From: Rutpela maculata
Taxonomy: Eukaryota > Arthropoda > Insecta > Coleoptera > Cerambycidae
Reading direction: 5' to 3'
NCBI GenBank assembly: GCA_936432065.2
Contig: OW386291.2
Coordinates: 17,833,821 to 17,897,820, forward strand
Length of the DNA stretch: 64,000 bases
Positions 22,630-32,750 of this stretch are shown piece after piece (the first letter of the stretch is position 1; every line of letters starts with the position of its first letter). The notes beneath the pieces were generated by a model, which was not told where the DNA came from, searched no databases, and was given only the letters and a program-made list of their open reading frames with translations. Made by a program: the position numbers and the translations under genes.

Positions 22630-22860
22630 TGGGGAGACCGGGTTACACGTGGAAAACAACAACTAAGAGGATCATGAATAAGGGACCAAACGTACTGGGA
22701 AAGAAAAGCGAGTGGGAAAAATGAACTTCACAAAGAAATCGCAGCGATATACGCTGCCAGAATCAGAAACCGAGGAATTGGAAAACGCAGAAAGAGAAGA
22801 AGAAAATCTGTAGAAGCAGAAACACAAAAAGAGGAGCATAAACATTAAATAACGAACACA
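22630..22860 (+). pseudogene. LINE (RTE-like) C-terminal tail fragment
   Basis: The sequence GGAGACCGGGTTACACGTGGAAAACAACAAC reads RPGYTWKTT..RI, like the basic tail that follows the RT domain in RTE-type LINEs. The same block occurs at 23579-23790 with about 85% identity, so the two are duplicates of one LINE tail. Confidence 0.55.
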
Positions 22861-23285
22861 ATGCGGCAACACATTGAACTTGCCATTTTGCTGTCGAGCC
22901 GACCAGACGTACCTTATAATGCTCTGTTACCAATGGATACCCATAAAATAAAATTAAAAGTTAAATAGTGACAACGTGTAGAAAATATAGTTAAAGTATA
23001 AGTGGATGTGTTTGTAAAATAATACATATCTCGGAACATTTTCAGTAATTATTGATAAGAAATATTAGTTAGTGTTTAATTAGATATACAAACCAAAACT
23101 TTACACAGTGTTTCCCCTCTAACGCAGTAAATCATAGTATATATAGTGCAGTGAAATCGTGCCAGGCGGCAAAGAGGAGAAAGAAATCAGTAATGACCGA
23201 AGAGAGGACGGTCTATATGGAGCACTAAGCCATCAGTTAGAAGGAGAAAACCGACACACACCAACGCTATGAAAAATCAAGAAAA

Positions 23286-24064
23286 ATGTCCATTATACTA
23301 TTAGGAGACTTCAGTGCACATATACTCCACACATGGCCTAACGAAAATGGAAACGCGCTGAAAAACCTAGCACACATGTTTGACTTAACAACAAGAAATA
23401 CATGGAGCAAAAGTCAAACCTGCATTGACACCTGGAGTAATGGAAGCTCAATCACACAAATAGACCATATCCTGGCAAGCAGAGAGATAAGGGAAAGAAT
23501 CAAGAAGGTTAAAGCAAAAAGGGCAGCAGAAAACTTACTGAAGAAAGCGCTAACACTGAACAGCAGCAAACTAAAAATAGGGAGATCATGTTACACGTGG
23601 AAAACAACAATCGGGAGGATCATAAACAAATTGGGAAAGAAAAGCGAGGGGAAAAATGAATGAAAAATGGCTCCCTCTGCTAACAACAGGCATGACCCAA
23701 ATCCAACCCAACATCGAAAACCGAGGAATCAGAAGACACAGAAAAAGAAGATTTGAAGAAGCAGAAACACAAAAAGAGGAGCATAAACATTCCATATCAA
23801 GACGCAGTACATATTTCACACGAAGATTCAGAAGAGGCAGATGCCCAGAACCAAAAACACAAAAAAGGGAGCTTAAACGCTCCCTCACGACACAATGCGA
23901 TGACGCATCTCACAAATACCTACACCTCCCATCCCATATTCCTTTGCCATGTCCCATGTGGCTCTCGCTGCTGGCAACAAGCATGACCTTAGTCCAACCC
24001 AGCGTGGGCGTAGCAGGCCCAGCTGTATAACCCTGGGAGTGGCAGCAGTGCTTACCGCACGCTG
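23286..24064 (+). pseudogene. Non-LTR retrotransposon with endonuclease fragment joined to its 3' tail
   Basis: The first 75 codons encode part of an apurinic-type endonuclease (EEP fold). LLGDFSAHI corresponds to the GDFN metal/catalytic motif, and SSITQIDHILAS to the SDH-like region, where Gln-Ile-Asp-His is kept. After about residue 78 the frame jumps to the C-terminal tail (KIGRSCYTWKTTIGRIINKL), so the whole reverse transcriptase is deleted. The tail continues in other frames to VQPSVGVAGPAV, after which comes a 3'UTR and a (TCAA)n end. RTE-like is the likely clade because of the tail and the simple-repeat terminus. Confidence 0.7.
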
Positions 24065-24066
24065 GT

Positions 24067-24091
24067 AAATCAATCAATCAATCAATCAATT
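24067..24091 (+). repeat. (AATC)n LINE 3' terminus
   Basis: Five to six AATC units directly after the LINE 3'UTR, the type of simple repeat that ends RTE-like LINEs. Confidence 0.7.
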
Positions 24092-24099
24092 TCCATATA

Positions 24100-25420
24100 A
24101 TTATTCTTACAGTCTTTTCCGTCAACTTTCATTGCCTTAATTTTTTTCATATTTCCTAAAATAAGGAAGATATAAACGTTCGTGGTTTTCCTATTTTTCA
24201 TGATTATGCACTATATCTCGCAAACTAGGCTACGGATTTCGAATTTCTTTTCACTGAAATAAAGCTCACAAAAATTGGGATAACTTTTATTAAAACTTTC
24301 TTCCTCTACAATAGACATTAAGTGAGATATTTGACATGGCCATGGTAGAATAGACTGTTTAATAAAGAAAGGCGTAGATGAGGGTCCTCACAAACATAAT
24401 GGTGTAGTTACCTCTCTAGTGCTAGAACATCAAAATAATTTTTTAACCTTTCGTCCTCATCCGCCTATCAATTTTGAGCGAGGTCAAAAAAAAAATTGTT
24501 ATGATTTAATCCACCTCCCTCGCTCATCAATTATTAAACCTGGACAAAAAAATCTCATATTCCCCCCCCCCCCCTACAAAAAAAACTATTTACGCCCTTG
24601 TTAAAAAACTTTACTTCCTTTATTGTCTTTAATTAATAAAATGTGGAGCTTCATAAATAGGACAAACCAAAGTATATAATCAACTTTCGAATCAGTCGAG
24701 TCGTAAAAAAGGTAAACTGAAATCCAGACCGTAAAGCGCAGGAATACCCCCGCATATACTTATTTTTTTATAGGTAATTCGCGATCCATTTACATATTAT
24801 GCAACGTACTCCGCAATGTAGCACATGAGAGAGACAGGCACTTGCATGTTATTGATTCCTCTGGGAAGTTTTTGCGTCTTCCAAGGCATTACTTTGTCAA
24901 TGTCTAAAATCATTTTATGCACGCAGGAGATTCTCATATGTTACGTTTTCCGTATGCCCCTAGTAAACTATATTTACCACATTTAGACAACCAACATTTT
25001 ATAAAAACAAAAATAATTATTCATTCTGTCACGTTATTCAAGTTTCCAGTATTGGTACAGTAACTAGAGATCTGAATTTAGAAAGTTTAACATATCGATT
25101 AAATTTAGTTTCTATTTTGATAATTTAATAGAAAATGCATGAAAGAAATGTTCTGCCGGGGCTTGCCATTTTATAGGGGATGGCACCCAAAAAGAAGTGT
25201 GAATGCCTGAATTTAAATAAATGTTTTAAGTATTTTCAATATATTTGTTTGCTTTAAAATGAAAATGTGATTCAATACTTTGTCAGTATTAGCTAGAAGA
25301 GTAGTTGTTTTGATTGGTTCTCCAATAATGAGCGTTTTTCTTCTAAATATATTAGCGTGATCAGATTGAGGCATCAATATACAGAAAGTAGGTAATTTTA
25401 TATTAAAGTAGTGGATGCAT
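24100..25420. other. AT-rich DNA without recognisable gene
   Basis: Only short frames, and no strong inverted repeat. A run of C's near 24560 makes a proline-rich shadow frame that I do not believe. Confidence 0.4.
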
Positions 25421-25427
25421 TATACTC

Positions 25428-25475
25428 TTCGCCGATTTATTGAGATTTTATATAATTATTGTTATAACATTGTAT
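25428..25475 (+). repeat. S-family left end
   Basis: TTATACTCTTCGCCGATTTATTGAG matches the left end of the S family (see 60232-60926), but the copy is cut after about 48 bp by the foldback that follows. Confidence 0.7.
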
Positions 25476-25484
25476 AGGTCTATC

Positions 25485-26235
25485 TTAAATACTTTTTGAC
25501 ATATTTGACATTCAAAATTCAAATAAACTGCTTTATTGACTGATGATTGAGACATGCGTGTCAAAACACAAATAAAAGAAAAATAACAAGGTAGGCCACG
25601 AAAATAATTATTTTATTGTTTATTCAATTTTGACATTTCAAACCGTCATTATTAACATTTATTCAATCAAAATGGGTTACAGTGAGGCTGAAAAGGTCGA
25701 AATATTTTCCCTTTATGTGAAAAATAATAAAAATACGTGTACCGCAAGAAGAGAATACTTTCTATTTTACTAGTGAATAAACAACTATTTACGGTTGTTG
25801 CTATGGAGTTGCTGTGGAACGAGGGTTTGAAATGTCAAAATTGAATAAACAATAAAATAATTATTTTCGTGGCCTACCTTGTTGTTATTTTTGTTTCACT
25901 TGTGTTTTGACAGGCATGGCTCAATCATCTTGCAATAAAGCAGCTTATTTGCATTTTGAATGTCAAATATGTCAAAAATACTTTTAAATACTTTTTGACA
26001 TATTTGACATTCAAAATGCAAATAAGCTGCTTTATTGCAAGATGATTGAGCCATGCCTGTCAAAACACAAGTGAAACAAAAATAACAAGGTAGGCCACGA
26101 AAATAATTATATTATTGTTTATTCAATTTTGACATTTCAAACCGTCATTCCATAGCAACTTCATAGCAATAACAGTAAATAGTTGTTTATTCACTAATAA
26201 AATAAAAAGTATTCTCTTGCGGCACATTTCTAAAT
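25485..26235. repeat. Three-arm foldback with perfect palindrome centre
   Basis: A block beginning TACTTTTTGACATATTTGAC occurs at 25485, inverted at 25740-25983, and again direct at 25986-26235. The last two are almost perfect mirror arms around 25984. The first arm leads into a transposase-like start (25672). Confidence 0.85.
25672..25777 (+). pseudogene. Transposase-like N-terminal stub
   Basis: ATG-initiated frame MGYSEAEKVEIFSLYVKNNK, then a few residues and a stop at about 25773. The pattern 'Y..eEkv.i..lY..n..n...A...Y' is the start of the helix-turn-helix in mariner-type and related insect transposases. A second stub with almost the same residues is at 27797-27862 on the other strand. 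Truncated just where the inverted arm starts, so it is non-functional. Confidence 0.55.
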
Positions 26236-26614
26236 CAGTAAATATCGCTCGTAGAGAAAAAATTTTCATATCATTATGTTAGTGAACGAATTCTGAACAA
26301 CTTTCAAAATGTCCGTCTGTCCGTCCGTCCGTCACGTTTCTTGTAAGCACGATAACTTAAGAAAGAAAAGTCCGATTGTATTGAAATTTGGAAAGTAAGT
26401 TAGCGTTAGTAAATAAAAAAGTTATTAATTATTTAAATAAAAAAAAATTTTTTTTCATAATTTCTGTCATTTGTATTTAAATAGAAATCTTGCGGAATGT
26501 TATTCCCTATATTTTTTTTTTGTTTTTATATTTTACCAATATATATATTTCATAATAATGTATCTAATCCGTTGAATTACAGTTCTTGAACGATATTCAT
26601 TCAAGTTTTGTGGT

Positions 26615-26650
26615 AAGATGAGATAGCCCAATGGCTAAAGCATTTTTCTT
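26615..26650 (+). repeat. tRNA-like 5' half in copy S2
   Basis: GATAGCCCAATGGCTAAAGC carries an A-box-like TAGCCCAATGG. The matching 3' half (B box GTGTTCGATCCC) is at 27580-27615, on the far side of the LINE. Not a functional tRNA gene. Confidence 0.6.
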
Positions 26651-27577
26651 TCACGCGGCGCCGGTGTGGTGCAGCATACCGGCCAAGACAATGAGAAAAC
26701 TTAGAGTTCTCGAACATAAATTTATGCGCCTCATCTCTGGTTCGGACAGATACACCTCCCTCAGAGATTTATATGATCGTTGCCACGACATAACCCCACT
26801 GGCGGACTACGTCCAAGAAATTTCTCAAAAATTCTACGAATTCAAACTGGGCGATAGTCCGCTAACCCGCAACATAACCCGAATCAGACAGCATAATGCA
26901 ATCCCTTTCGATATCCGACACCCCCTACCATACCAGGCGTTGCCTATTTTCCGGCAACCTCTCTAGCCAAACTTTCCTATACGACAACTTCTTATTTCCC
27001 CACCTTTAATCTTTACTAAAACATATAACCAACTTTCTCTATCCCCTTTATATGTTCTATTTGTTTTATCCTTTTTGTTCTTTTGTCCTTTTTGTTCTTT
27101 TGTCCTTTTTGTTTCTAAATTCCATCTTGACCTATAAATTCGTAAAAACCAAAATATTTCTTACCATATATTTTTTAAAGTTCTACGGCATTTTCCTGGC
27201 GGCAGGAAGACCACCAGGGTGGAATTACTTCAAACGGGTTTTTTCGTTAAGTTCTGTTTTCCCGTGCCACCAACCAAAATTAAATAAGTGCTTTGCCTAG
27301 TGAGTGATAATTTTTTACAGTTTTCTTTTAATTAGCTTTAGGTCCGTGTGGACACATTTTTAATTTTATTTTAGTTTTTAAGTCTGCCTGTGACAGACAG
27401 GAGTACTAACTAAGACATCCGTCGTTAAGCCAAACCGGACCTGCCTCGCCCAGCTCTGCAATCACCACGGCACTCAGCGCCGTGGTTGTCTGGCTGGCTC
27501 CGGGACAGGTTCCGGCAAGGCGCATAAATGTATATACAAATGTTAATAAATTGTTATTGTTGTTGTTGTTGTTGTTT
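26640..27577 (+). pseudogene. Jockey-like LINE, 5'-truncated (copy 1)
   Basis: Encodes only the C-terminal end of the reverse transcriptase ORF: AAPVWCSIPAKTMRKLRVLE, SGSDRYTSLRDLYDRCHDIT, and a PYQALPIFRQPL end with a stop at 26966. It is about 85% identical in protein to the end of the ORF at 61712-63469. A 3'UTR of ~600 bp follows and ends in (TTG)n. TTTCTTTCA at both borders looks like a target-site duplication. The target is the middle of the tRNA-like segment of copy S2. Confidence 0.8.
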
Positions 27578-27625
27578 CTTTCAATCCAAAGGTCTCGTGT
27601 TCGATCCCTCACATGGCGATTTTTT
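27578..27625 (+). repeat. tRNA-like 3' half in copy S2
   Basis: TTTCAATCCAAAGGTCTCGTGTTCGATCCCTC contains the B-box-like GTGTTCGATCC. It continues the tRNA-like segment cut at 26650. Confidence 0.6.
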
Positions 27626-27796
27626 TTCATATATTTTTTTTTCATATATTTTTTTTTCACAACAAAGTTGGTATAACAAAATTTAGAATGTCCAAAAACT
27701 AACATTATTTACAAGAAAAATGCGAAGAGTATTCTATAGAATGTGTAACAATTATATAAAAAGCTCAGTAAATCGGCGAAGAGTATAATGCTTCCA

Positions 27797-27862
27797 CTAG
27801 TTTCTATTATTTTTCACATAAAGAGAAAATATTTCGACCTTTTCAGCCCTACTATAACCCAT
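27797..27862 (-). pseudogene. Transposase-like N-terminal stub (second copy)
   Basis: On the minus strand, MGYSRAEKVEIFSLYVKNN then Arg-Asn and a stop. It nearly equals the stub at 25672 and is fused to CTAGTGGAAGCATTATACTC, the S-family left flank. Confidence 0.5.
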
Positions 27863-27904
27863 TTTGATTAAATAAATAAAAGTCAATATATAGTGAATAA
27901 CCCT

Positions 27905-28950
27905 GTACAATTGATGTGCCTAGCCGGAACCCGTCCCGGAGCCAATCAGACAGCCACGACGTGTAACGTCGTAGTGGGCGTGTTGTTGGGTGGGGTGGGT
28001 CCGGTTTGGTTTGGCGGCAATAGTTTATTGGCCAGAGCCACCGTAGGTGAATTTAAAAACTGGACTAAGATTAAAATGTGCTCACATGAACCTAAAACTA
28101 ATTAAAGATAACGCACTAAAATTACACTCGTTGGCAAACGCACTATGAAATTTTGACTGCTGATGCGGGAAAACAGAACTAAACGAAAAAACCCGTTCGA
28201 GCAAATGACGACCTCGTGATCTGACCGCCATTGAGGAAGATGGGGTTATTAAAATGATGTGGTTTAAAAAAGTTTGGATTTACAAGATGTTATTGGTCTA
28301 GAGGAGATTTGGAGAGACAAAAAGGGACAAAGGAACAAAAAGGGTAAAACAAAAATGTGCAAAAATAGAAAGAGGGGAGAGAGGGGTTGAATGATGTAAA
28401 GTTGAGGAAAGATAAAGAGTGGGGTAGAGATAGGTTATCCTAGAGGGAAGTATGGCTAGGGAAGTTGCCGGGAAATAGGCAACGCCTGGTATGGTAAGGT
28501 CGAAAAGTATGGCATTATGCTTTCTGATTCGGGTAATGTTGCGGGTTAGTGGACTACCGTCCAGTTTGAACTGATACAATTTCCGTAAGATTTCTTGGAC
28601 GTAGTCCGCTAGTGGGGTTATGTCGGGGCAACGTGCATAGAGATATCTATCGGAGTCTGAAATGAGGCGCATAAATTTATAGAACTTTTAATTTCCGCAT
28701 TGTCGTGACCGGGATGCTACACCATACCGGTGCCGCGTATGTGATGGCCGGCCTGATCACCATTGTGTACAATAATTTTTTATTCGTCCTGTTTAGTCCG
28801 CTACCACGCGCCAGACTCCTGGACATGGAGTAGACCTTACGTACCGTCTTGTTCACGTGGGTGTTAAACGTCAGTCTTTTGTCCAAGTTCACCCCCAGAT
28901 ATTTTACGCAAAGCTTTATTGGAATTTGGTGGCCCTCTATCGAGTAAAAA
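27905..28950 (-). pseudogene. Jockey-like LINE, 5'-truncated and mutated (copy 2)
   Basis: Minus-strand frames 28892-28677 and 28672-28298 encode the RT end: KYLGVNLDKR (frame start), VNKTVRKVYSMSRSLARGSG, LLYTMVIRPAITYAAPVWCS, then after a frameshift MRLISDSDRY and ITPLADYVQEIL. Compared with 61712-63469, 'YPL' and the TSLRDL segment are missing. About 400 bp of 3'UTR extends to near 27905. Upstream it breaks off at about 28950 into S-family DNA without the tRNA-like part. Confidence 0.8.
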
Positions 28951-28959
28951 TTTAATGTC

Positions 28960-29192
28960 TGTAGTATATATCATTCTAGAATTATGTTTCAACGGATTAG
29001 ATATATTATTATGAAATATACATATTAGTAAAATGTATAAAAAAAAATATATATATATATAATGAATAACATTTCGTAAGACTTCTATTTAAGTACAAGT
29101 GACAAAAATTAAGATTTTCTTTTAATTTAAATGATTAATAACTTTTTTATTTACTGATTGATTTTTTTTCAAAAACAATAGGTTTCTTCTTC
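28960..29192 (+). repeat. S-family middle segment (copy S4)
   Basis: ATTCTAGAATTATG, then CAACGGATTAGATATATTATTA, matches 60488-60715 until TTTCTTCTTCTAGCTA. There it stops next to the LINE at 29196. Confidence 0.75.
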
Positions 29193-29195
29193 TAG

Positions 29196-30149
29196 CTATC
29201 TAGTTAGTTGTTGCCCAGGATTCCAAGACTTTTTGCAAAGCTTGCGATTTTCCTGAAAGCTAATTTCCCTGTCTTCAGGCGTTAATTCTGCCTGTTCTAG
29301 GTACTTTAACCTAATGCGGATTAGCACCTTGCATTCACAAAGTATATGTTCCGCAGTTTCAGTTGCAGCTTCACAGTATCTGCATTTGTCATCTTCTGCG
29401 ATGCCCATGTTCTTGAGATGATATCTCAAGGGACAATGGCCAGTTAGAAGGCCTGTGATCAGCCTTAGGTCGGATTTTTCAAGTTCAAGAAGCCTTGTGG
29501 CATTCTTTGTTTAATAGATTATAAACCTTTTTGCTTGTCTTTGGCCTGGAGTGTTCCTCCAGTAAGACTCTTTTTGTTCCTTTTCCCATTTTAGGACCTC
29601 CTCCGTTATGTGTCCCTTGGATAAACCACTGAACAGTTCGGGTCCAAAAAATGGGGCTTCAGCCCCTTTTCTTGCGAGGCTATCAGCCAATTCGTTGCCT
29701 TCTGTCCGCTCATGCCCTGGCACCCACATCAAGGTAACCTTGTTGTTTTTTGTTAGTTGCTTCAGGGATTGTGTGCATTCTCAGGTAATTTTTGGCTCGA
29801 TGGTATATGACCTGAGAGCATTTAATGCTGCCTGACTATCAGAAAATACATAAATCTTTGCTCTTCGAGTGCCTCTATTTAGGCATTCCTGGGCACATAG
29901 ATCTATAGCATAAATTTCTGCTTGGAAAAAGGTTGGGGTGTTATCAAGGGCTTTAGATAGCCTGCATTTTGGCCCTGCTACGCCCACACCAACCCCTTCA
30001 TCCATCTTGGATCCATCTGTGTACCAGATGTGTGACTCTTTCTCCAACCGCAGTGCTCCGATCTTGGCAGCCCGATGGTTTTCAATCAGCACATCAAACG
30101 GGCAGTCAAAGTCATGCTTGATTGGCATTGAGTCAGTGGGTTTGGTCAT
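29196..30149 (-). pseudogene. I/LOA-type LINE: RNase H domain and C-terminal zinc finger
   Basis: Minus-strand continuation of the LINE whose RT thumb is at 31641-31985. The RNase H catalytic residues are recognisable: YTDGSK (Asp), AEIYAI (Glu), VFSDSQAAL (Asp) and GNELADSLARKGA (last Asp). A cysteine-rich end follows, with CPLRYHLKNMG, CRYCEA and AEHILCEC, a CCHC-like finger common in I-type LINEs. In-frame stops at about 29781 (after TIEPKIT) and 29511 (after FIIY) plus the LTR-element insertion make it dead. RNase H in the pol ORF excludes the jockey-like LINEs found nearby. Confidence 0.85.
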
Positions 30150-30504
30150 GGTATAGCATGAAATATAATGCTATTAATAAATATATAAATAAGTTGTAAA
30201 AGATTTTACTTTCAAAAATATAAAATGTAATAATCATTGTTTTTGTTATTTATAACCATAGTTATCATATATATATGTAGTACGTACCCTACATATACTC
30301 CTCTCCTGCAACGAAGAAACCAACTTAACAAGGTATCAATATTAAAAATCAGATTTAAAATAAAAGTAAGATTTGATGGATAAATGACATTAGTAAAAAA
30401 GAAAAGTCAGATTGAGTGATAAATGACAAAATAACGTAAAACAAGGAAATTTATTTTTGTAATAACATTATCCTTAATGTGATTAAGTTATATGTCATTG
30501 ATGA

Positions 30505-31060
30505 CTTATGCTAAGTGAATAAAAGTTCGCAATCATAATTGGATTGAGCTTCTTTAATAGGCAATTGATAAAAATAGCAAGCATGTGCAAAGTGAATATG
30601 AGTTCGCAGTCATAATTGGATTGAGCTTCTCTAATAGGTAATTGATAAAAATAGCAAGCATGTGCTAAGTGAATATGAGTTCGCAATCATAATTGGATTG
30701 AGCTTCTCTAATAGGTAATTGATAAAAATAGCAAAGGTGTGCTAAGTGAATGAAAGTTTGCAATCATAATTGGATTAAGCGTCTTTCAAAGATGTCGCAC
30801 CAGCTATAGCAGCTTTGGCTAAAGAAAAGCTGGCGAGACAATTAAAATAGTGAATGAGTTTGCAATCATAATTGGATTGAGCTTCTCTAAAAGATGTCGC
30901 ACCAGCTATAGCAGCTTTGGCTAAAGCAAAGCTGGCGAGACAATTAAAATAGTGAATGAGTTTGCAATCATAATTGGATTGAGCTTCTCTAAAAGATGTC
31001 GCACCAGCTATAGCAGCTTTGACTAAAGAAAAGCTGGCGAGACAATTAAAATAGTGAATA
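30505..31060. repeat. Minisatellite inside the LTR remnant
   Basis: First about three 75-bp units (GTGAATAWRAGTTCGCARTC..), then three ~104-bp units that add GATGTCGCACCAGCTATAGCAGCTTTGG. All share CAATCATAATTGGATTGAGCTTCT. Confidence 0.9.
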
Positions 31061-31530
31061 ATTAATACACTTGATAAGCTGGTTTTTAAAAAAATGTAGG
31101 GAGAAATATAGAGTACCTACCCATATATGTACATAATGAAATATGTAATAAAAAGTCTGGAAATTCTGAAGATTCAGTCTGACTCGTTTCTCGGTAGCAC
31201 CTTCATGGAGAGACCAATTCTTGTGACGGATCTATATCTAGTGAAACTATCTAAGGAACGACCGACCTTTAGCTGGTTGTCCTCGTTGTGGACGTCGTCT
31301 GTCGTTAAAGCTGTCAGCAGCACGAGCAGTTGCGTTCGCCCACTCAATCTCGCAGCGATTGACACAGTTTGAAGACTAATCATGGGAGATTATTTTGGCA
31401 TAACCATTTGCTCACATAAAAACATTTTTCAATAATACTGTCAAAAATTATTAAACTTCAATCTTCATCACCAATTTTTGACAACTGCCTTTAACTCTTA
31501 TGGACTCTCAGAAGGCATATAACGTGTGAA

Positions 31531-31545
31531 GTTCGGGGTCACCAA
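31531..31545 (-). other. Primer-binding site, tRNA-Trp type
   Basis: TTGGTGACCCCGAAC read on the minus strand, directly after the inferred LTR end GCTATAA. Confidence 0.6.
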
Positions 31546-31640
31546 TTATAGCTAAGTAATGCTATTAATAAATATATAAATAAGTTGTAAAAGATTTTAC
31601 TTTCAAAAATATAAAATGTAATAATCATTGTTTTTGTTAT

Positions 31641-31985
31641 TTATAACCATAGTTGGAATTGGATTAACTCCAGAATCCTTAAGTGACCAACCAGGTCGCC
31701 TGGTCTGAATTTAAGTGCCTGATGCAGCCCCAAGGCACTAAGTGCTGCCTCCTTCCTCACATGCAAATACAGATGAAGTAAGTCCAGCATTGCCTCCATA
31801 GCTACTGTGGGACACGAGCGCATTGCTCCTGTATAGTCCCTAGACAGGCAAGGCGTTGCAATTTCTGCAACTTTCCTTGTGCTACTTTTTCTTCTGTTTT
31901 TGGCCACCATATGCATAATGCATAGGTAACCTTAGGTCTCACAACCGATAGGTAGGACCAATGTATCATTTTGAAGTTGTGATTT
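31641..31985 (-). pseudogene. I/LOA-type LINE: RT thumb segment
   Basis: Minus strand, from about 31985: IHWSYLSVVRPKVTYALCIW, then WWPKTEEK and LQKLQRLACLG. A one-base shift then leads into YTGAMRSCPTVAMEAMLDLL and HLHVRKEAALSALGL-like residues. 'RLACLGITGAMR.TPT.A.E..L' is the usual link between RT and RNase H in I/LOA-type LINEs. The frame runs into the LTR remnant at ~31650 and resumes at 30149. Confidence 0.8.
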
Positions 31986-31989
31986 ACTT

Positions 31990-32745
31990 GATACCTAATC
32001 TTTAGTGAAACAATTATTTATTGTAGTGCTGACAATATATCAAAGAAACATTTGACTGTTTTATTTCTTACTCTACAGTGTTAACCGTTGACAGGTCAGC
32101 AACGTCGCAAAATCGAAATGCGTAAATCGAATCTAAGATACGATACCTATCAAATGGTGTAGATTTCATCTAGAAGTTTTCCGGAAATTTTGACGAGACT
32201 TGAAGGTATTTGCCTGGTGCATATAATAGACAAATTGTATGTTTTTTATATGACTATATTCTCTGAACTATAAGTTAAAAATTTCAGTCAATTCACAGAT
32301 TCTTTATATTTATGCAAGGTCTCAGAATGGAACCATCCAGTTAATATTCAACAGTGGAAGGAGCGTGTACGTGTCGAAGTAAACTAAAATTCCTCTGGAG
32401 TAAGCCAGCGCGTAGTGCAGAATATGAGAGCCGATTGGAAGCGTGCTGCCAGTGGAAAGGAAGACATCTGGACGATATAGTTTTTATTACAAATTAAACT
32501 TGTAAATGTTTGCCAATCTTTTATCACAAAATAAAATTTAGAAAGTATACACATTCATTTTATGAATTTTAAAATATTAATTTTATTCTGAGACACTGTA
32601 ATATTTTAAACGTCTAAATTCAGTGCACAGCTATTTTACAAACTTTTATTCAACTTGCTTAGTACGTGTGTATGTATGTTAATTATTTAGTTAGATAGTT
32701 AGGATGTTTAGTTTAAATCTTGCAAATTAATTTTGAACAGCTTAA
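31990..32745. other. Unassigned DNA
   Basis: No long frame and no paired repeat. Slightly less AT-rich near 32080-32440. I see no feature to support. Confidence 0.4.
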
Positions 32746-32750
32746 CGACG

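Larger units (their letters stand above)
26200..27793 (-). repeat. S-family repeat (copy S2) split by a LINE
   Basis: Reverse-oriented copy. It starts near CTCTACGAGCGATATTTACT (RC at 26232-26252), contains a (GTCC)n run at 26313-26333, and ends in GCGAAGAGTATAAT at 27777-27790. Its tRNA-like part is split by the LINE at 26650-27580. Confidence 0.75.
30155..31650 (-). mobile_element. LTR retrotransposon remnant inserted in the I/LOA-type LINE
   Basis: A ~95-bp block (AATGCTATTAATAAATATATAAATAAG..CCATAGTT) occurs at 30168-30263 and 31559-31653, fitting the end of two LTRs on the minus strand. Immediately inside the 31.55-kb copy is TTGGTGACCCCGAAC (31531-31545), the tRNA-Trp-type primer-binding site of Ty3/gypsy groups such as CsRn1 and Mag. 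A GGAGAGGAG purine tract precedes the other LTR (~30295). No gag or pol is left; a minisatellite fills the middle. Flanking LINE coding sequence continues across the insertion. Confidence 0.65.

Noticed and set aside
29800..30156. Plus-strand frames opposite the RNase H domain
   Set aside because: Antisense shadows of the LINE.
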